Assembly (NCBI GenBank): GCA_016873735.1
Contig: VGWD01000002.1
Location: 1 to 64,000 of the forward strand
Source of the DNA: Ignavibacteria bacterium
GTDB taxonomy: Bacteria > Bacteroidota > Ignavibacteria > Kapaibacteriales > UBA961
Direction of reading: 5' to 3'
Length of the DNA: 64,000 bases
Part shown: in pieces, positions 1-9,697 of the stretch
Layout: every line of letters begins with the position of its first letter
Numbering within the stretch: the first letter of the stretch is position 1
Translations under genes and position numbers: made by a program
The notes under the pieces: generated by a model
What the model was told of the DNA's origin: nothing
Seen by the model: the letters and a program-made list of their open reading frames with translations, nothing else
Database searches by the model: none

Positions 1-1
1 C

Positions 2-961
2 GGTGGAATTATCGTATTGATAGTGCTGTACCTATTGAGTTCTCTTCCGATTGTTTCTACTAAAGAAATTACTTTGCATGATATGTCCGTTTCAGGTGTT
101 GTTTCCACATTATCAGATTCAGGTGTCATTGATCATCCATATGCATTCTATGCTATTACCGCATTATATCATGGGTTGTCAGGAAGAAAATGGTATGTGG
201 GGACATTGGAAATCCAACCTATGACTACGCATGCCCGTTTATTGAAATTGCTGTTTTCAGGAGAGTCGGGCAAGACCATGAATATTGTTATACCCGAAGG
301 TTCTGATTTACGGCGCATTGCTTCAATTCTCAATAAACGTTTGTCAATTGACTCTGCGAAATTCATGAAATCTTCACACAATGATTCTCTTTGTAGATCT
401 TTGGGTGTTCAGCAAACTTCAATGGAAGGTTATTGCATGCCTGACACGTATAACATGTACGAAAAGCAAGCTCCGGAAGAAATTATCAAAAAACTTGCAG
501 TGGTTCATCGACTTTTTTGGAGTAAACAATGCGCTGATATACAGAAGCAATCCGGATTTAGTAAACATGAGATTCTTACTTTGGCATCGATCATCGAAGC
601 TGAAGCATCCGTGGCATCAGAAAGGGCGAGGATAAGCGGTGTATATCATAATCGACTCAAAAGAGGAATGAAATTGGAAGCTGATCCAACTGTGCAATAT
701 GCTATTGGAAAGAGAAAACGATTATTCTATAGTGATTTGAGAATTGACAATCCCTACAATACTTATCGATATGCCGGTTTGCCTCCAGGTCCAATAAATT
801 GTCCGGGACGCGAGTCTATACTCGCCGCTTTGCAACCTGAACAACATTCATTCATATTTTTTGTGGCAAAAGGCGATGGTACGGGTGAACATGTATTCAC
901 ATCAAATGGGGTGGATCATGCAAAGGCTGTGAATGCGTATCGAAAAAAGCGGGAATTATAA
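2..961 (+). CDS. mltG: Endolytic transglycosylase MltG (5' end outside window)
   Basis: MltG/YceG-family membrane-anchored lytic transglycosylase, which cuts nascent peptidoglycan strands and sets their length. The reading frame is open to the left edge and the first visible residues are strongly hydrophobic (probable N-terminal membrane anchor), so the true start lies upstream and a TTG at 17 is only an internal codon. The conserved catalytic block is present: LASIIEAEA with the expected catalytic Glu encoded at 596-598, then SERARISGVYHNRL, LEADPTVQYA and the YNTY...GLPPGPI signature, with the usual HVFT and SNGVDHAKAV tail. The stop lies 4 nt from the stop of the convergent transporter gene. 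Family assignment is secure; the missing N-terminus cannot be judged. Confidence 0.93.
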   Translation, partial: GGIIVLIVLYLLSSLPIVSTKEITLHDMSVSGVVSTLSDSGVIDHPYAFYAITALYHGLSGRKWYVGTLEIQPMTTHARLLKLLFSGESGKTMNIVIPEGSDLRRIASILNKRLSIDSAKFMKSSHNDSLCRSLGVQQTSMEGYCMPDTYNMYEKQAPEEIIKKLAVVHRLFWSKQCADIQKQSGFSKHEILTLASIIEAEASVASERARISGVYHNRLKRGMKLEADPTVQYAIGKRKRLFYSDLRIDNPYNTYRYAGLPPGPINCPGRESILAALQPEQHSFIFFVAKGDGTGEHVFTSNGVDHAKAVNAYRKKREL

Positions 962-965
962 CGTA

Positions 966-1868
966 TCACACATGATCAGGAGGGTGATGTGATGTGCTTT
1001 CAAGATGCGTAACGATATCGCAAGGGTGAACTACTTTTTGCTGAATTGTATGTTCGATTTCAGTGGCTTGAAGATGTGCTGATTCAATGGTGGTTTCATC
1101 GGGGAATTGTAAATGGAAGTCGATATACACAACATTACCAGACATACGCAAACGCAATCTGTGATATGAAATACCAAGCATGGAGCATTGTTTTGAAAGA
1201 ATGTCTTGAACAGAAGTGAACAATTCCGGATCAGTTTTATCCATGAGTCCTTGGATACTTCTTCTGATCAATTTGCCTCCTTCAAAAATGATATTCGCGC
1301 CAAAGAACAATGCCATGAGGGGATCAATCCAATAGGAACCCGTCAGATAAGCCAGGAGAAGCCCGACGATTGCTCCTGCTGAAGTCCATGCATCTGTAAG
1401 AATATGTCTTCCATTTGCTTCAATGATGAGAGACTTATTTTTCTTGCCTGTCTTTATCAAATAGACACCAAGCAATGTATTGATAGCCGCTGCCGTTGCA
1501 GTGAGAGCGGTACCAAAACCAATTTGTTCAAGAGTCACACCAGTGATCAATTTATCGATAGCTGTTTGAATAATGATGATCGCAGCCAAGATGATCAATG
1601 CACCTTCCAATCCTGCGGAAAAGAACGTGATTTTGTCATGGCCGAAATGATGATCTTCATCTGCGGGTAAATAGGTGATGCGTAAGCTATACCAAGCAAA
1701 ACCTACGGCTGCGATGTGAACGATTGTTTCCATTGCATCGGAGAATATAGCAATGGAACCGGTCAAGAGATAAGCGCTCCATTTAAGACCGAGCATAAGG
1801 AAACCAACCATGAGCGATATATTCATCGCCTTGGATTCAGGTTTTGAAGGGAGATGTGAATTGTTCAC
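966..1868 (-). CDS. Cation diffusion facilitator (CDF) transporter
   Basis: CDF-family inner-membrane metal/proton antiporter, normally exporting Zn2+, Fe2+, Mn2+ or similar divalent cations. About six hydrophobic helices occupy residues 15-215, followed by a cytoplasmic ferredoxin-like domain of about 80 residues. Acidic/His metal-site residues are visible in helix 2 (SDAMETIVH, residues 43-51), and the classic H-x3-D lies in helix 5 (GRHILTDAWTS). The loop DEDHHFGHDK between helices 2 and 3 is typical. The start used is GTG at 1868; an ATG at 1826 is equally possible. It is divergent from dnaE. The metal cannot be read from sequence. Confidence 0.9.
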   Translation of the reverse strand: MNNSHLPSKPESKAMNISLMVGFLMLGLKWSAYLLTGSIAIFSDAMETIVHIAAVGFAWYSLRITYLPADEDHHFGHDKITFFSAGLEGALIILAAIIIIQTAIDKLITGVTLEQIGFGTALTATAAAINTLLGVYLIKTGKKNKSLIIEANGRHILTDAWTSAGAIVGLLLAYLTGSYWIDPLMALFFGANIIFEGGKLIRRSIQGLMDKTDPELFTSVQDILSKQCSMLGISYHRLRLRMSGNVVYIDFHLQFPDETTIESAHLQATEIEHTIQQKVVHPCDIVTHLESTSHHPPDHV

Positions 1869-1897
1869 TTTAGATACGACTTAAATACAACAGTCCA

Positions 1898-1905
1898 CAA
1901 AAATA
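1898..1905 (-). promoter_or_regulatory. Possible -7 element of the CDF gene
   Basis: The minus strand reads TATTTTTG, matching the Bacteroidota -7 consensus TAnnTTTG, about 30 nt upstream of the GTG start. No TTG is seen at the usual -33 distance, so this is a half-site only. Confidence 0.3.
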
Positions 1906-1954
1906 CATTATACCAAAGACCTTCGGAAGGAAAATATCTGTGGAAAGAATGCCA

Positions 1955-1984
1955 TTTGGAAGGGGTGAAAAAACGCTATGTTTG
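1955..1984 (+). promoter_or_regulatory. Bacteroidota-type promoter of dnaE
   Basis: TTTG at 1955-1958 and TATGTTTG at 1977-1984 (TAnnTTTG) are separated by 18 nt, which fits the primary sigma consensus of Bacteroidota. Transcription would begin near 1991, leaving a leader of about 17 nt before the ATG at 2008. Confidence 0.6.
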
Positions 1985-2007
1985 CACACATTCAATCATG
2001 ATACATT

Positions 2008-5000
2008 ATGCCTGACTTTGTCCACCTCCATAATCACACGCACTATTCACTTCTTGATGCTGCATGTAAGCCCGAACAATTGATCGAGGCAGCGAAAGCC
2101 GATGGTCAAACCTCGCTTGCGCTCACTGATCATGGGGTTATGTTTGGTTGCTTCGAATTTTATAAAACAGCTAAAAAAGCAGGGATCAAACCATTATTGG
2201 GATGTGAGGTCTATGTTGCCACGGGAAGTCGATTCGATATGACGGCCAGAAAAGGAGGCAATAAACGCCGCAATTATTATCATTTGGTATTGCTTGCCAA
2301 AAATGACATCGGATATAAAAATCTCATGAAATTGACCACTCTTGGTCATACTGAAGGATTCTATTATAAACCCCGCATTGATCAAGAATTATTGTTGCAG
2401 TATAGAGAAGGGCTTGTGGCACTCTCTGCTTGCCTTGCCGGTGTAGTGAATGCACCGCTCTTGGAAGGTGATTATGAAGGTGCAAAAAAAGCAGCCATTT
2501 GGTACAAAGAAGCATTTGGGGAAGATTTCTATATCGAATTGCAAGATCATGGTTTGGAAGGCGATAAAATTGTCATGGAACAAGCGCCAAGACTTGCCAG
2601 AGAACTCGGAATCAAGATAATTTGCTCCAATGATTGTCATTATATCCGTAAGGAAGATGCAGTTGCGCATAATGTATTACTCAATATCAAAGAAGTAAGC
2701 TCAGCAAATTCGGGTCAGATGGACATCTATAATTTGCGCTATGGCGTTCCTGAAATGTATTTCAAAACAAAGCAAGATATGGCAAAGATTTTTGCTGATT
2801 ATCCTGAGGCGATTGAGAACACAAATGAAATTGCCGATAAATGCAATGTTGATTTGAAATCAGATATCAAGATGCCGATATTTCCCATTCCTCCAACTTC
2901 CAAAGCGGCAACATTGGAAGAATATTTGGAAGAACTCACAATGGAAGGTTTGGAACATCGATATCCCGTCATGGATGCCAGGATTCTTGAACGTGTGAGA
3001 TTCGAATTGGATGTCATAAAATCCATGGGATATGCCGGGTATTTCTTGATCGTTCAAGATTTCATCAAAGCAGCTCGAGAAAAAAAAGTACGTGTTGGAC
3101 CGGGGCGTGGTTCTGCTGCGGGGAGCATTGTTGCCTATGCATTGGGCATCATCAATGTCGATCCACTGAAATATGATTTGCTCTTTGAAAGATTTCTTAA
3201 TCCTGATCGCGTTTCAATGCCTGATATTGATATTGATTTCGCTGATGACAAAAGAGATGTTGTCATTGAATATGTGAGGGAAAAATATGGGAATGATTCC
3301 GTTGCTCAGATCATAACTTTTGGTACACTCTCATCACGGGCAGTTCTTACTGATGTGGGAAGAGTATTGGGTATTCCATTGACAACAGTTCGATCTATCA
3401 CTGAAAAAATACCTTCGGTCATGGGGAAGGTCACACCATTGACCGAAGCGATGGAATTACCCGAACTCAGATGGGTGAAAGAGTCCAATGATCCAAAGCT
3501 CAAAGAACTTATTGATTATGCTACTACGCTTGAAGGTCTTGCAAGAAATTCCTCGACACATGCTGCCGGTGTTGTGATTGCACCCGGTAATATCAATGAT
3601 TATGTTCCTCTTCTTAAGACTTCCGATTCAGGTATGGCCACTCAATATACTATGAAGGATCTTGAAGATGCCGGTTTGCTCAAGATGGATTTCCTTGGAC
3701 TCAAGACGCTTTCCATCATTGAGAACACTCTTGCGCAAATCAAAAAAAATCATGGTGTGGACATTGACCCTGAAGCATTGGACCTTCATGATCAGCACAC
3801 ATTTGAACTTATCGGTAAAGGAAAAACCCTCGCGATTTTTCAATTTGAATCCGAACAAATGCAAGAGTCTTTGAAGAAACTCAAGCCGAGTGATTTGGAA
3901 GATTTGATTGCAATGAATGCATTGTATCGTCCGGGACCGATGGATAATATCCCGGAATTCATTGATCGTAAACAGGGAAGAAAGCAGATTGATTATTTGC
4001 ATCCGATCATGGAAGCTGCATTACATAAGACCTATGGCGTTATCGTGTATCAAGAACAAGTGATGCAATTGGTGGGTGACATCGCAGGATTCACGCTTGC
4101 GCAAGCAGACATCATGCGACGCGCGATGGGTAAGAAAGATGAAAAGCTCATGCTTGAACAAAAAGCATTGTTCGTTGATGGAGCTTTGAAGAATCCTTCA
4201 TTCATTCAAGGTTGCATCAGCAAATTGGCAGATGCAATAATGCTTGCCGAAGAAATATTTGATTTGATATTGAAATTTGCTTCTTATGGTTTCAATAAAT
4301 CACATTCATGTGCTTATGCTTATCTCGCTTATCAAACAGCATGGTTGAAAGCACACTATACGGCAGAGTTTTTGGCTGCCAATATGACAGCCGAACTCAA
4401 TAACCTCGACAAAATCGTTCAATTGATCGATGAGGCTCGTTCATTTGGCATAACTGTCATGCCTCCTGATGTGAATCGTTCATTTGCGATTTTCACTGCT
4501 TCGGATAGCAATACAATAGAATTTGGTTTGGCGGGTATCAAAAATGTTGGTATTCCGGCTGTGGATGCAATGGTTGAAGCTAGAAAACAAGGATCATTTT
4601 CAACGTTTTTTGATTTTGTCAAACGCGTTAATCTGAAATTGATCAATCGCAGAACACTGGAGCCGCTTGTATGTTCCGGTGCATTTGATTCATTACAACA
4701 TGGCCATCGAGCACAACTGTTTGCTTCCATAGACTCTGCCATTGATTTTGCCAAAAGAGTTCAAGAAGAACAACAAACAGATACTGTTAATCTTTTCGGT
4801 GACTCTTCCGAAGGAGAGATCGCAGAGCCCAAATTGCCTGAACTCAAACCTTGGAATGAGGGATATAGACTGCAAAAAGAACGAGAAGTACTGAATTTCT
4901 ATCTTAGTGGTCACCCTTTGAATAAATACAAAGCTCATGCTTTGTCATTCACCACATTGCATTTGCATAAAACCGATAGTCCATTGATTGGTAAACATGT

Positions 5001-5493
5001 CCGTTGTGCAGGAATTATCACTTCTGTGCAAACCAGACTTGACAAGCGCGAACAAACGATAGCAACTGTCACGATCGAAGATTTCAATGGTAAAGCAAGC
5101 GTCCTCTTTTGGAGTGATGCCTATAAGCGATATCAGCATTTCCTTCAAACAGAACAAATAATTCTCGTCAGAGGAAAAAGCGAATTGAATGGGGAGCAAT
5201 TAAAGATTATTGCCGATGATGCAATTCCCATTGAAGAAGCACCAACAAAGTTTGGCAAAGGATATGTTATTACGATTGAAGATAATGCATCCACTGTGCA
5301 ACAATTGAAAGAGCTTAATGCACTAATGACCAATGGCGGAATGAGTTCAATCATGTTCAGACTTCTAGATTCATCCGGTGAACTACGCTCGAATTATGTG
5401 GCAAACAATCAACCTATTCGCTGTGATCACGAGACGAGTGAGAAAATCATGAGTATTTTTGGTCGAGGCAATCTTCGTTTTCTCATGGACTGA
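2008..5493 (+). CDS. dnaE: DNA polymerase III subunit alpha
   Basis: Replicative polymerase catalytic subunit of the DnaE1 type, 1161 residues, a normal length. It opens with a PHP domain (HNHTHYSLLDA, then LTDHGVMFG), followed by the polymerase core. The catalytic aspartate cluster PDIDIDFADD lies at residues 405-414 (D406, D408 and D410), preceded by the GPGRGSAAGS phosphate-binding loop. Further conserved blocks are ALYRPGPM, YQEQVMQLV and FNKSHSCAYA. A C-terminal OB domain (about residues 990-1080) and a tau-binding tail follow. hflX begins 3 nt after the stop, so the two are probably co-transcribed from the promoter at 1955-1984. Confidence 0.98.
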   Translation: MPDFVHLHNHTHYSLLDAACKPEQLIEAAKADGQTSLALTDHGVMFGCFEFYKTAKKAGIKPLLGCEVYVATGSRFDMTARKGGNKRRNYYHLVLLAKNDIGYKNLMKLTTLGHTEGFYYKPRIDQELLLQYREGLVALSACLAGVVNAPLLEGDYEGAKKAAIWYKEAFGEDFYIELQDHGLEGDKIVMEQAPRLARELGIKIICSNDCHYIRKEDAVAHNVLLNIKEVSSANSGQMDIYNLRYGVPEMYFKTKQDMAKIFADYPEAIENTNEIADKCNVDLKSDIKMPIFPIPPTSKAATLEEYLEELTMEGLEHRYPVMDARILERVRFELDVIKSMGYAGYFLIVQDFIKAAREKKVRVGPGRGSAAGSIVAYALGIINVDPLKYDLLFERFLNPDRVSMPDIDIDFADDKRDVVIEYVREKYGNDSVAQIITFGTLSSRAVLTDVGRVLGIPLTTVRSITEKIPSVMGKVTPLTEAMELPELRWVKESNDPKLKELIDYATTLEGLARNSSTHAAGVVIAPGNINDYVPLLKTSDSGMATQYTMKDLEDAGLLKMDFLGLKTLSIIENTLAQIKKNHGVDIDPEALDLHDQHTFELIGKGKTLAIFQFESEQMQESLKKLKPSDLEDLIAMNALYRPGPMDNIPEFIDRKQGRKQIDYLHPIMEAALHKTYGVIVYQEQVMQLVGDIAGFTLAQADIMRRAMGKKDEKLMLEQKALFVDGALKNPSFIQGCISKLADAIMLAEEIFDLILKFASYGFNKSHSCAYAYLAYQTAWLKAHYTAEFLAANMTAELNNLDKIVQLIDEARSFGITVMPPDVNRSFAIFTASDSNTIEFGLAGIKNVGIPAVDAMVEARKQGSFSTFFDFVKRVNLKLINRRTLEPLVCSGAFDSLQHGHRAQLFASIDSAIDFAKRVQEEQQTDTVNLFGDSSEGEIAEPKLPELKPWNEGYRLQKEREVLNFYLSGHPLNKYKAHALSFTTLHLHKTDSPLIGKHVRCAGIITSVQTRLDKREQTIATVTIEDFNGKASVLFWSDAYKRYQHFLQTEQIILVRGKSELNGEQLKIIADDAIPIEEAPTKFGKGYVITIEDNASTVQQLKELNALMTNGGMSSIMFRLLDSSGELRSNYVANNQPIRCDHETSEKIMSIFGRGNLRFLMD

Positions 5494-5496
5494 TCA

Positions 5497-6780
5497 TTGA
5501 AACAATTACTTCCAACAGATAAACCCATTGAAAGAGCCATCGTTGTATCCGTTGTCAAAAAAGGTGGTGACAGAATACAAGCCATGGAATATCTGGATGA
5601 ATTGGCTTTTCTCGCGGAAACTGCGGGTGCCGATGTCATTGCCAAGGTCTATCAAGAACGTGTGAGACCTGATAGGGCAACCATGATTGGGAAGGGGAAA
5701 GTGGCTGAGATAAAAGAGATGATCGAACAAGATGAAATTCAATCAGTGATCTTTGATGATGATCTTACTCCAATGCAAGTTCGAAATCTAGAGCAGGAAT
5801 GGAAAATAAAGGTATTGGATCGAAGCGGCATCATTCTCGATATATTTGCCTCCAGAGCGCGGTCAATGGAAGCCAAAACACAGGTAGAATTGGCTCAGTT
5901 GCAATATCTGATGCCACGTCTCACAAGAATGTGGACGCACCTTTCCAAGCAATTTGGGGGTATTGGAACAAAGGGTCCTGGGGAAACGCAAATTGAAACT
6001 GATCGTCGTTTGATCAGAGACAGAATCACGAAGCTCAAGGAAAAACTTCGTGATATTGATATGCAAAGACAACAGCAGAGAAAAGGACGTGATCATATGC
6101 CAAGATTTGCATTGGTGGGATATACCAATGCAGGTAAATCAACACTCATGAATATGATGACGGGTGCAGATGCATATGTTGAAGATAAGTTGTTTGCAAC
6201 GTTGGATACAACGGTCAGACAATGCGAATTGGCGAATGGTCAATTGATGTTGCTCTCCGATACAGTGGGTTTCATTCGAAAATTACCTACGCATTTGGTT
6301 GCATCCTTCAGAAGCACACTTGCCGAAGCCGCCGAAGCAGATGCGCTCATTCATCTTGTTGATTGCACACATCCTTCATTCAAAGAACATATTCAGGTGG
6401 TCCGTGATACTTTGTCATCTCTTGATATTCAAGAGAAAACAACATTGCTCGTTTTCAATAAAATCGATCAATTGCAGGATGTGGGCTTCGTAAGAGATTT
6501 GCAAGTTGAATTTCCGGGATGTATTTGCATATCGGCAGTGAAAGGTCTCAATATTGTTACGCTTTTGGATCGATTGCAGGAACTTGCTCTTGCATCCAGT
6601 ACGATGCTACATTTCTTGTTGTCTTATGATGCAATGAAGCTATTGCCAAAAATGTACGATGCTGGAGAAATAGCCGAAAGAGAGGATACTGATGAGGGGA
6701 TTCATTTGTCCATATATGTTCCGGCTGAAAAAAAAGATGCATTATTGCGTATAGCCGGTGATTATGTCATTGAGGCCTAA
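5497..6780 (+). CDS. hflX: Ribosome-associated GTPase HflX
   Basis: HflX-type GTPase that binds the 50S subunit and splits stalled or heat-damaged ribosomes. An N-terminal HflX domain (residues 1-200, with the glycine-rich GGIGTKGPGETQ) is followed by the G domain: G1 GYTNAGKST at 208-216, G3 DTVGFIRKLP and G4 NKID. The start used is TTG at 5497, 3 nt after the dnaE stop, because no ATG is found before the conserved ERAIVVSV block. It is likely co-expressed with dnaE. Its last 14 nt overlap the convergent methyltransferase gene. Confidence 0.96.
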   Translation: MKQLLPTDKPIERAIVVSVVKKGGDRIQAMEYLDELAFLAETAGADVIAKVYQERVRPDRATMIGKGKVAEIKEMIEQDEIQSVIFDDDLTPMQVRNLEQEWKIKVLDRSGIILDIFASRARSMEAKTQVELAQLQYLMPRLTRMWTHLSKQFGGIGTKGPGETQIETDRRLIRDRITKLKEKLRDIDMQRQQQRKGRDHMPRFALVGYTNAGKSTLMNMMTGADAYVEDKLFATLDTTVRQCELANGQLMLLSDTVGFIRKLPTHLVASFRSTLAEAAEADALIHLVDCTHPSFKEHIQVVRDTLSSLDIQEKTTLLVFNKIDQLQDVGFVRDLQVEFPGCICISAVKGLNIVTLLDRLQELALASSTMLHFLLSYDAMKLLPKMYDAGEIAEREDTDEGIHLSIYVPAEKKDALLRIAGDYVIEA

Positions 6781-7345
6781 GAGATTTCTTTCGAGCAAAA
6801 TACACGACCGGAGATGTGGTGCTTTGATTGATTGCCGATATTGAAACCACATGCCATTCTTGTGAGGGCAATGCATGCATCCATTGTTCAACAGCATGTG
6901 CTTCTTCCAATCCATGATCATGCCCCCGATATGCTATAACACTGATGCATCCTTGTTCATGAAGCAAGGTTAAACAAGCATTCAATGCCGAGATAGTGCT
7001 AGATGACTTTGTGATGATGGTATGATCAATTGCACCCGGTAAATAGCCAAGATTGAATGATATTCCTGCGATGTTTCCTTCGTATTCCTTCAATGCATCA
7101 TTCATTGCTGCATGATCTCCCAAGATATAGAGAGCATTGCTCCTCTGATGAAGTTCCATTACTTGTCGAGTTGCATTGATTGCTTCTGCTTGAATATCAA
7201 TTGCTATCACTGTTCCCGCATCACCCACGCAGTCGCTGAGGAATAATGTGTCATAACCATTTCCAGCGGTGGCATCAATCACAATGTCACCATTATGAAT
7301 GCATTCTTTCAAAAGCAAATGAGCCAGACGCACAGAAGTAATCAT
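6767..7345 (-). CDS. MnmM/YtqB-like SAM-dependent methyltransferase
   Basis: Small class I methyltransferase, 192 residues, of the YtqB/rRNA-methylase-like family. Bacillus YtqB is MnmM, which methylates the wobble-uridine modification of tRNA. Seen here: motif I DATAGNGYDTLFL near residues 24-36, an acidic residue after strand 2 (IAIDIQ), the family signature FNLGYLPGAID, then TLLHEQGCISVIAYRGHDHG. It begins 1 nt after the cinA stop and is the last gene of the minus-strand glycosyltransferase-cinA run. The substrate is inferred from family; a 16S rRNA role is the alternative. Confidence 0.82.
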   Translation of the reverse strand: MITSVRLAHLLLKECIHNGDIVIDATAGNGYDTLFLSDCVGDAGTVIAIDIQAEAINATRQVMELHQRSNALYILGDHAAMNDALKEYEGNIAGISFNLGYLPGAIDHTIITKSSSTISALNACLTLLHEQGCISVIAYRGHDHGLEEAHAVEQWMHALPSQEWHVVSISAINQSTTSPVVYFARKKSLRPQ

Positions 7346-7346
7346 A

Positions 7347-8597
7347 TTATCCTTTGATTATAAGGTCATCATAAAGCATCGCTATTGCCTGTGCTACAGA
7401 TCTCTCACGATTGATGGCGCGATCGTTACCAAAATTGAAGCGTTTTGCAATGATTTGTTTTTCACTTGCGAGTGCAATCCAAACTGTTCCAATCGGTTTC
7501 TCTTCGCTTCCTCCTTCAGGACCTGCTATCCCTGTGATTGAAATGCAATAATCTGTTTGCAAGCGTTGGCGTCCGCCTTTGGCCATTTCTTCAGCCACTT
7601 CTTTGCTGACGGCTCCAAATTGAGTCAACGATTGTTCCGATACATCAGCCAAAACCATTTTCAATTCATTGCTATATGTAAGAAAGCCGCCAATGAAATA
7701 TGATGATGAGCCGGATTGTTGAGTAAATGCTGAACCCAGCATGCCTCCCGTGCATGATTCAACAACGCTGATGGTTTTTTGTTGCTGCTTCAAGAGTTCT
7801 GTTGTCACCGAAAGCAATGTGTCATTACCATATCCGAATACATATTCACCAACTTTATCAATGAGCAATGTTTGCAATTCATCAAGCCTGTGTTGTGCTG
7901 TATGTGGCTCTGCATTCAATACACCAATGCGCAATCTCACTCCATGATAAGAGGGAAGGAATGCAAGAGAATCATCATCTTTCAAAAAAGCCGTAGGATC
8001 ACCTATGAGATCTGCCAAGGCGGATTCAGGTATACCTTTGGTAAGTATGGTACGGAAAAACGGCTTATTACCGGATTCCTTTTCAATCTCGGAACGGAGT
8101 AATGGAAGAACATGATCATTCATGATTCCTTTTAGTTCAGAAGGAACGCCGGGAAGCGAAACATAGATCACATCTTTCTGAAACAGCATACCCGGAGCCG
8201 ATCCGCGTGGATTAGAAAGAATTCTGCATTGAGAGGGCAGCATCGCCTGATCTATATTGCGTTGATTCAAGGGTAATCCACGAAGTCTTGCTCTTGCTTT
8301 GAGATTATGCAATGTTTCTTCATCAAGAATCAATGTGTCATTGAAATAAGAAACCAGTGTTTCTTTTGTTTTATCATCATGGGTCGGACCAAGTCCTCCC
8401 GACATGATGATGCAGTCAACTTCTTTCGACAATACGTGTAATTCATTAAGTAAAGCTGTAGTGGAATCACCGATGGTGATATGTCTGTGTACATGTGCCC
8501 CAATATCCGTACAAGATTGCGCCAACCAAGCTGCATTCGTATTAATGATCTGCCCAATGCACAATTCATCTCCGATCGTGAGAATTGCAATGTTCAT
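7347..8597 (-). CDS. cinA: CinA family nicotinamide-nucleotide amidohydrolase
   Basis: Full-length CinA, 416 residues. The N-terminal molybdopterin-binding-like (COG1058) domain spans residues 1-250 (ILTIGDELCIGQI, MSGGLGPTHDDKTKE, LSNPRGSAPGM, SLPGVPSE). The C-terminal PncC-type NMN deamidase domain spans 255-416 (VESCTGGMLG, with the nucleophilic Ser in this motif, then ITGIAGPEGG and PIGTVWIAL). It salvages nicotinamide mononucleotide in pyridine-nucleotide recycling. Its start overlaps the glycosyltransferase stop by 4 nt (ATGA), implying translational coupling. Confidence 0.95.
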   Translation of the reverse strand: MNIAILTIGDELCIGQIINTNAAWLAQSCTDIGAHVHRHITIGDSTTALLNELHVLSKEVDCIIMSGGLGPTHDDKTKETLVSYFNDTLILDEETLHNLKARARLRGLPLNQRNIDQAMLPSQCRILSNPRGSAPGMLFQKDVIYVSLPGVPSELKGIMNDHVLPLLRSEIEKESGNKPFFRTILTKGIPESALADLIGDPTAFLKDDDSLAFLPSYHGVRLRIGVLNAEPHTAQHRLDELQTLLIDKVGEYVFGYGNDTLLSVTTELLKQQQKTISVVESCTGGMLGSAFTQQSGSSSYFIGGFLTYSNELKMVLADVSEQSLTQFGAVSKEVAEEMAKGGRQRLQTDYCISITGIAGPEGGSEEKPIGTVWIALASEKQIIAKRFNFGNDRAINRERSVAQAIAMLYDDLIIKG

Positions 8598-9541
8598 ATG
8601 CTTTCTCCCTTGGAAGCAGTTGATTTCATACCAAGCAGATATAGTGCAGACAATATGGTGTTCATCTGTATTTTGCTTCTATAATTTCTAGACAATAGAC
8701 CAAATGGAAGATAGAGAAAGGACATTAATGCATGATATGTTCCCATAAGAAACATAATGAATGCAAGGGATGATGTTGGGGAATGTTTGGCAATAAATTT
8801 CTTCTTTGCATTCACCAACATTTCCAATGATCGCAATGATGGACTATTGCCACCATAGGTTGCTCCACGAACATGCATGATGATGGATGAAGGTACAAAT
8901 AAGACTCCTTTGCCAGATTTCCACATGCGTTGACAAAAATCTGCTTCTTCCCCAAAAAAGAAAAATGAATCATCGAAACCTTCGATGGCTATGAATGATG
9001 CTCGATGAATCAATAAAGCAGCACCATCTGCATAAGGTATTAAACGTGATGATCTCGCGATGCCGATTTTCATGGCAATAAATTCGATCATATGTTCTAT
9101 TGCTGAAGAAAATGTCAGATAATGGAGTGCTTCTGAATAGCCGGGGAAAAATCCCCAACTTCTTTGTCTGGAATTGTCAGGATATACCTGTTGAGGGCAT
9201 GCAATTGCAATATCTTGAAACTGCTTAGTTGCCTGCCATAGATTCAGTAGGGAATTAGGTCGGAACTCGATGTCTGCATTTCCTACAAAAACCCATTCTG
9301 AAATTGTATGATTCATTCCTACATTCACAGCATGAGCATATCCCATATTGGTATCGAGAGCAATAATTTCAACTTCAGGAAAATTCTCTCGGACATTCTC
9401 AATGGTGAGATCACTTGAAGCATTGTCGACAACGATAACTTTACCTATCTCACAACCTTGCGGCGCATGTTTGAGTGAATTCAGACATTTGAGCAGAAGT
9501 GTTTGCGTATTGTATGATATGAGAACAATGTCAATGATCAT
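8594..9541 (-). CDS. Glycosyltransferase family 2 (rhamnosyltransferase-like)
   Basis: GT-A fold glycosyltransferase of about 315 residues, resembling WbbL/RfbF-type enzymes that add sugars to cell-surface polysaccharide. Seen: nucleotide-binding start IDIVLISYNTQ, VIVVDNASSD, NMGYAHAVNVG, an acidic metal site in GNADIEF, and a hydrophobic C-terminal patch that may associate with membrane. The frame stays open through the tRNA gene upstream, giving a spurious longer N-terminus. The start chosen is the ATG at 9541, just before the family's first strand and downstream of the tRNA terminator. It overlaps cinA by 4 nt. The sugar donor and acceptor are unknown. Confidence 0.87.
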   Translation of the reverse strand: MIIDIVLISYNTQTLLLKCLNSLKHAPQGCEIGKVIVVDNASSDLTIENVRENFPEVEIIALDTNMGYAHAVNVGMNHTISEWVFVGNADIEFRPNSLLNLWQATKQFQDIAIACPQQVYPDNSRQRSWGFFPGYSEALHYLTFSSAIEHMIEFIAMKIGIARSSRLIPYADGAALLIHRASFIAIEGFDDSFFFFGEEADFCQRMWKSGKGVLFVPSSIIMHVRGATYGGNSPSLRSLEMLVNAKKKFIAKHSPTSSLAFIMFLMGTYHALMSFLYLPFGLLSRNYRSKIQMNTILSALYLLGMKSTASKGESI

Positions 9542-9562
9542 TACTATTGTGATGTCAGTCCA

Positions 9563-9589
9563 AAAAGAAAGGCGATCAATGGATCGCCT
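9563..9589 (-). terminator. Rho-independent terminator of tRNA-Pro(CGG)
   Basis: On the minus strand AGGCGATC pairs with GATCGCCT over a CATT loop (8 bp), followed by TTCTTTTT. It lies just beyond the tRNA 3' end and about 20 nt before the glycosyltransferase start, so that gene may need its own promoter or readthrough. Confidence 0.8.
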
Positions 9590-9602
9590 GGAGTATTGTG
9601 CG

Positions 9603-9676
9603 TCGGAGTGAGAGGATTCGAACCTCCGACCCCCTCGTCCCGAACGAGGTGCTCTACCGGGCTGAGCCACACTCCG
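9603..9676 (-). tRNA. tRNA-Pro, anticodon CGG
   Basis: A 74-nt cloverleaf on the minus strand. The acceptor stem CGGAGTG pairs with CACTCCG, with A73 and the C1-G72 end typical of bacterial tRNA-Pro. The anticodon arm is CCTCG-TTCGGGA-CGAGG (anticodon CGG) and the T arm is GGAGG-TTCGAAT-CCTCT. CCA is not encoded. It lies 21 nt after the SDR gene. The minus-strand TATTTTCG 7 nt before the 5' end may be its own -7 element. Confidence 0.97.
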
Positions 9677-9697
9677 ATTTGGTCGAAAATACGGATT

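Noticed and set aside
9542-9670. N-terminal extension of the glycosyltransferase reading frame
   Set aside because: This part of the frame is antisense-free tRNA-Pro sequence plus its terminator on the same strand; the protein family begins at the ATG at 9541.
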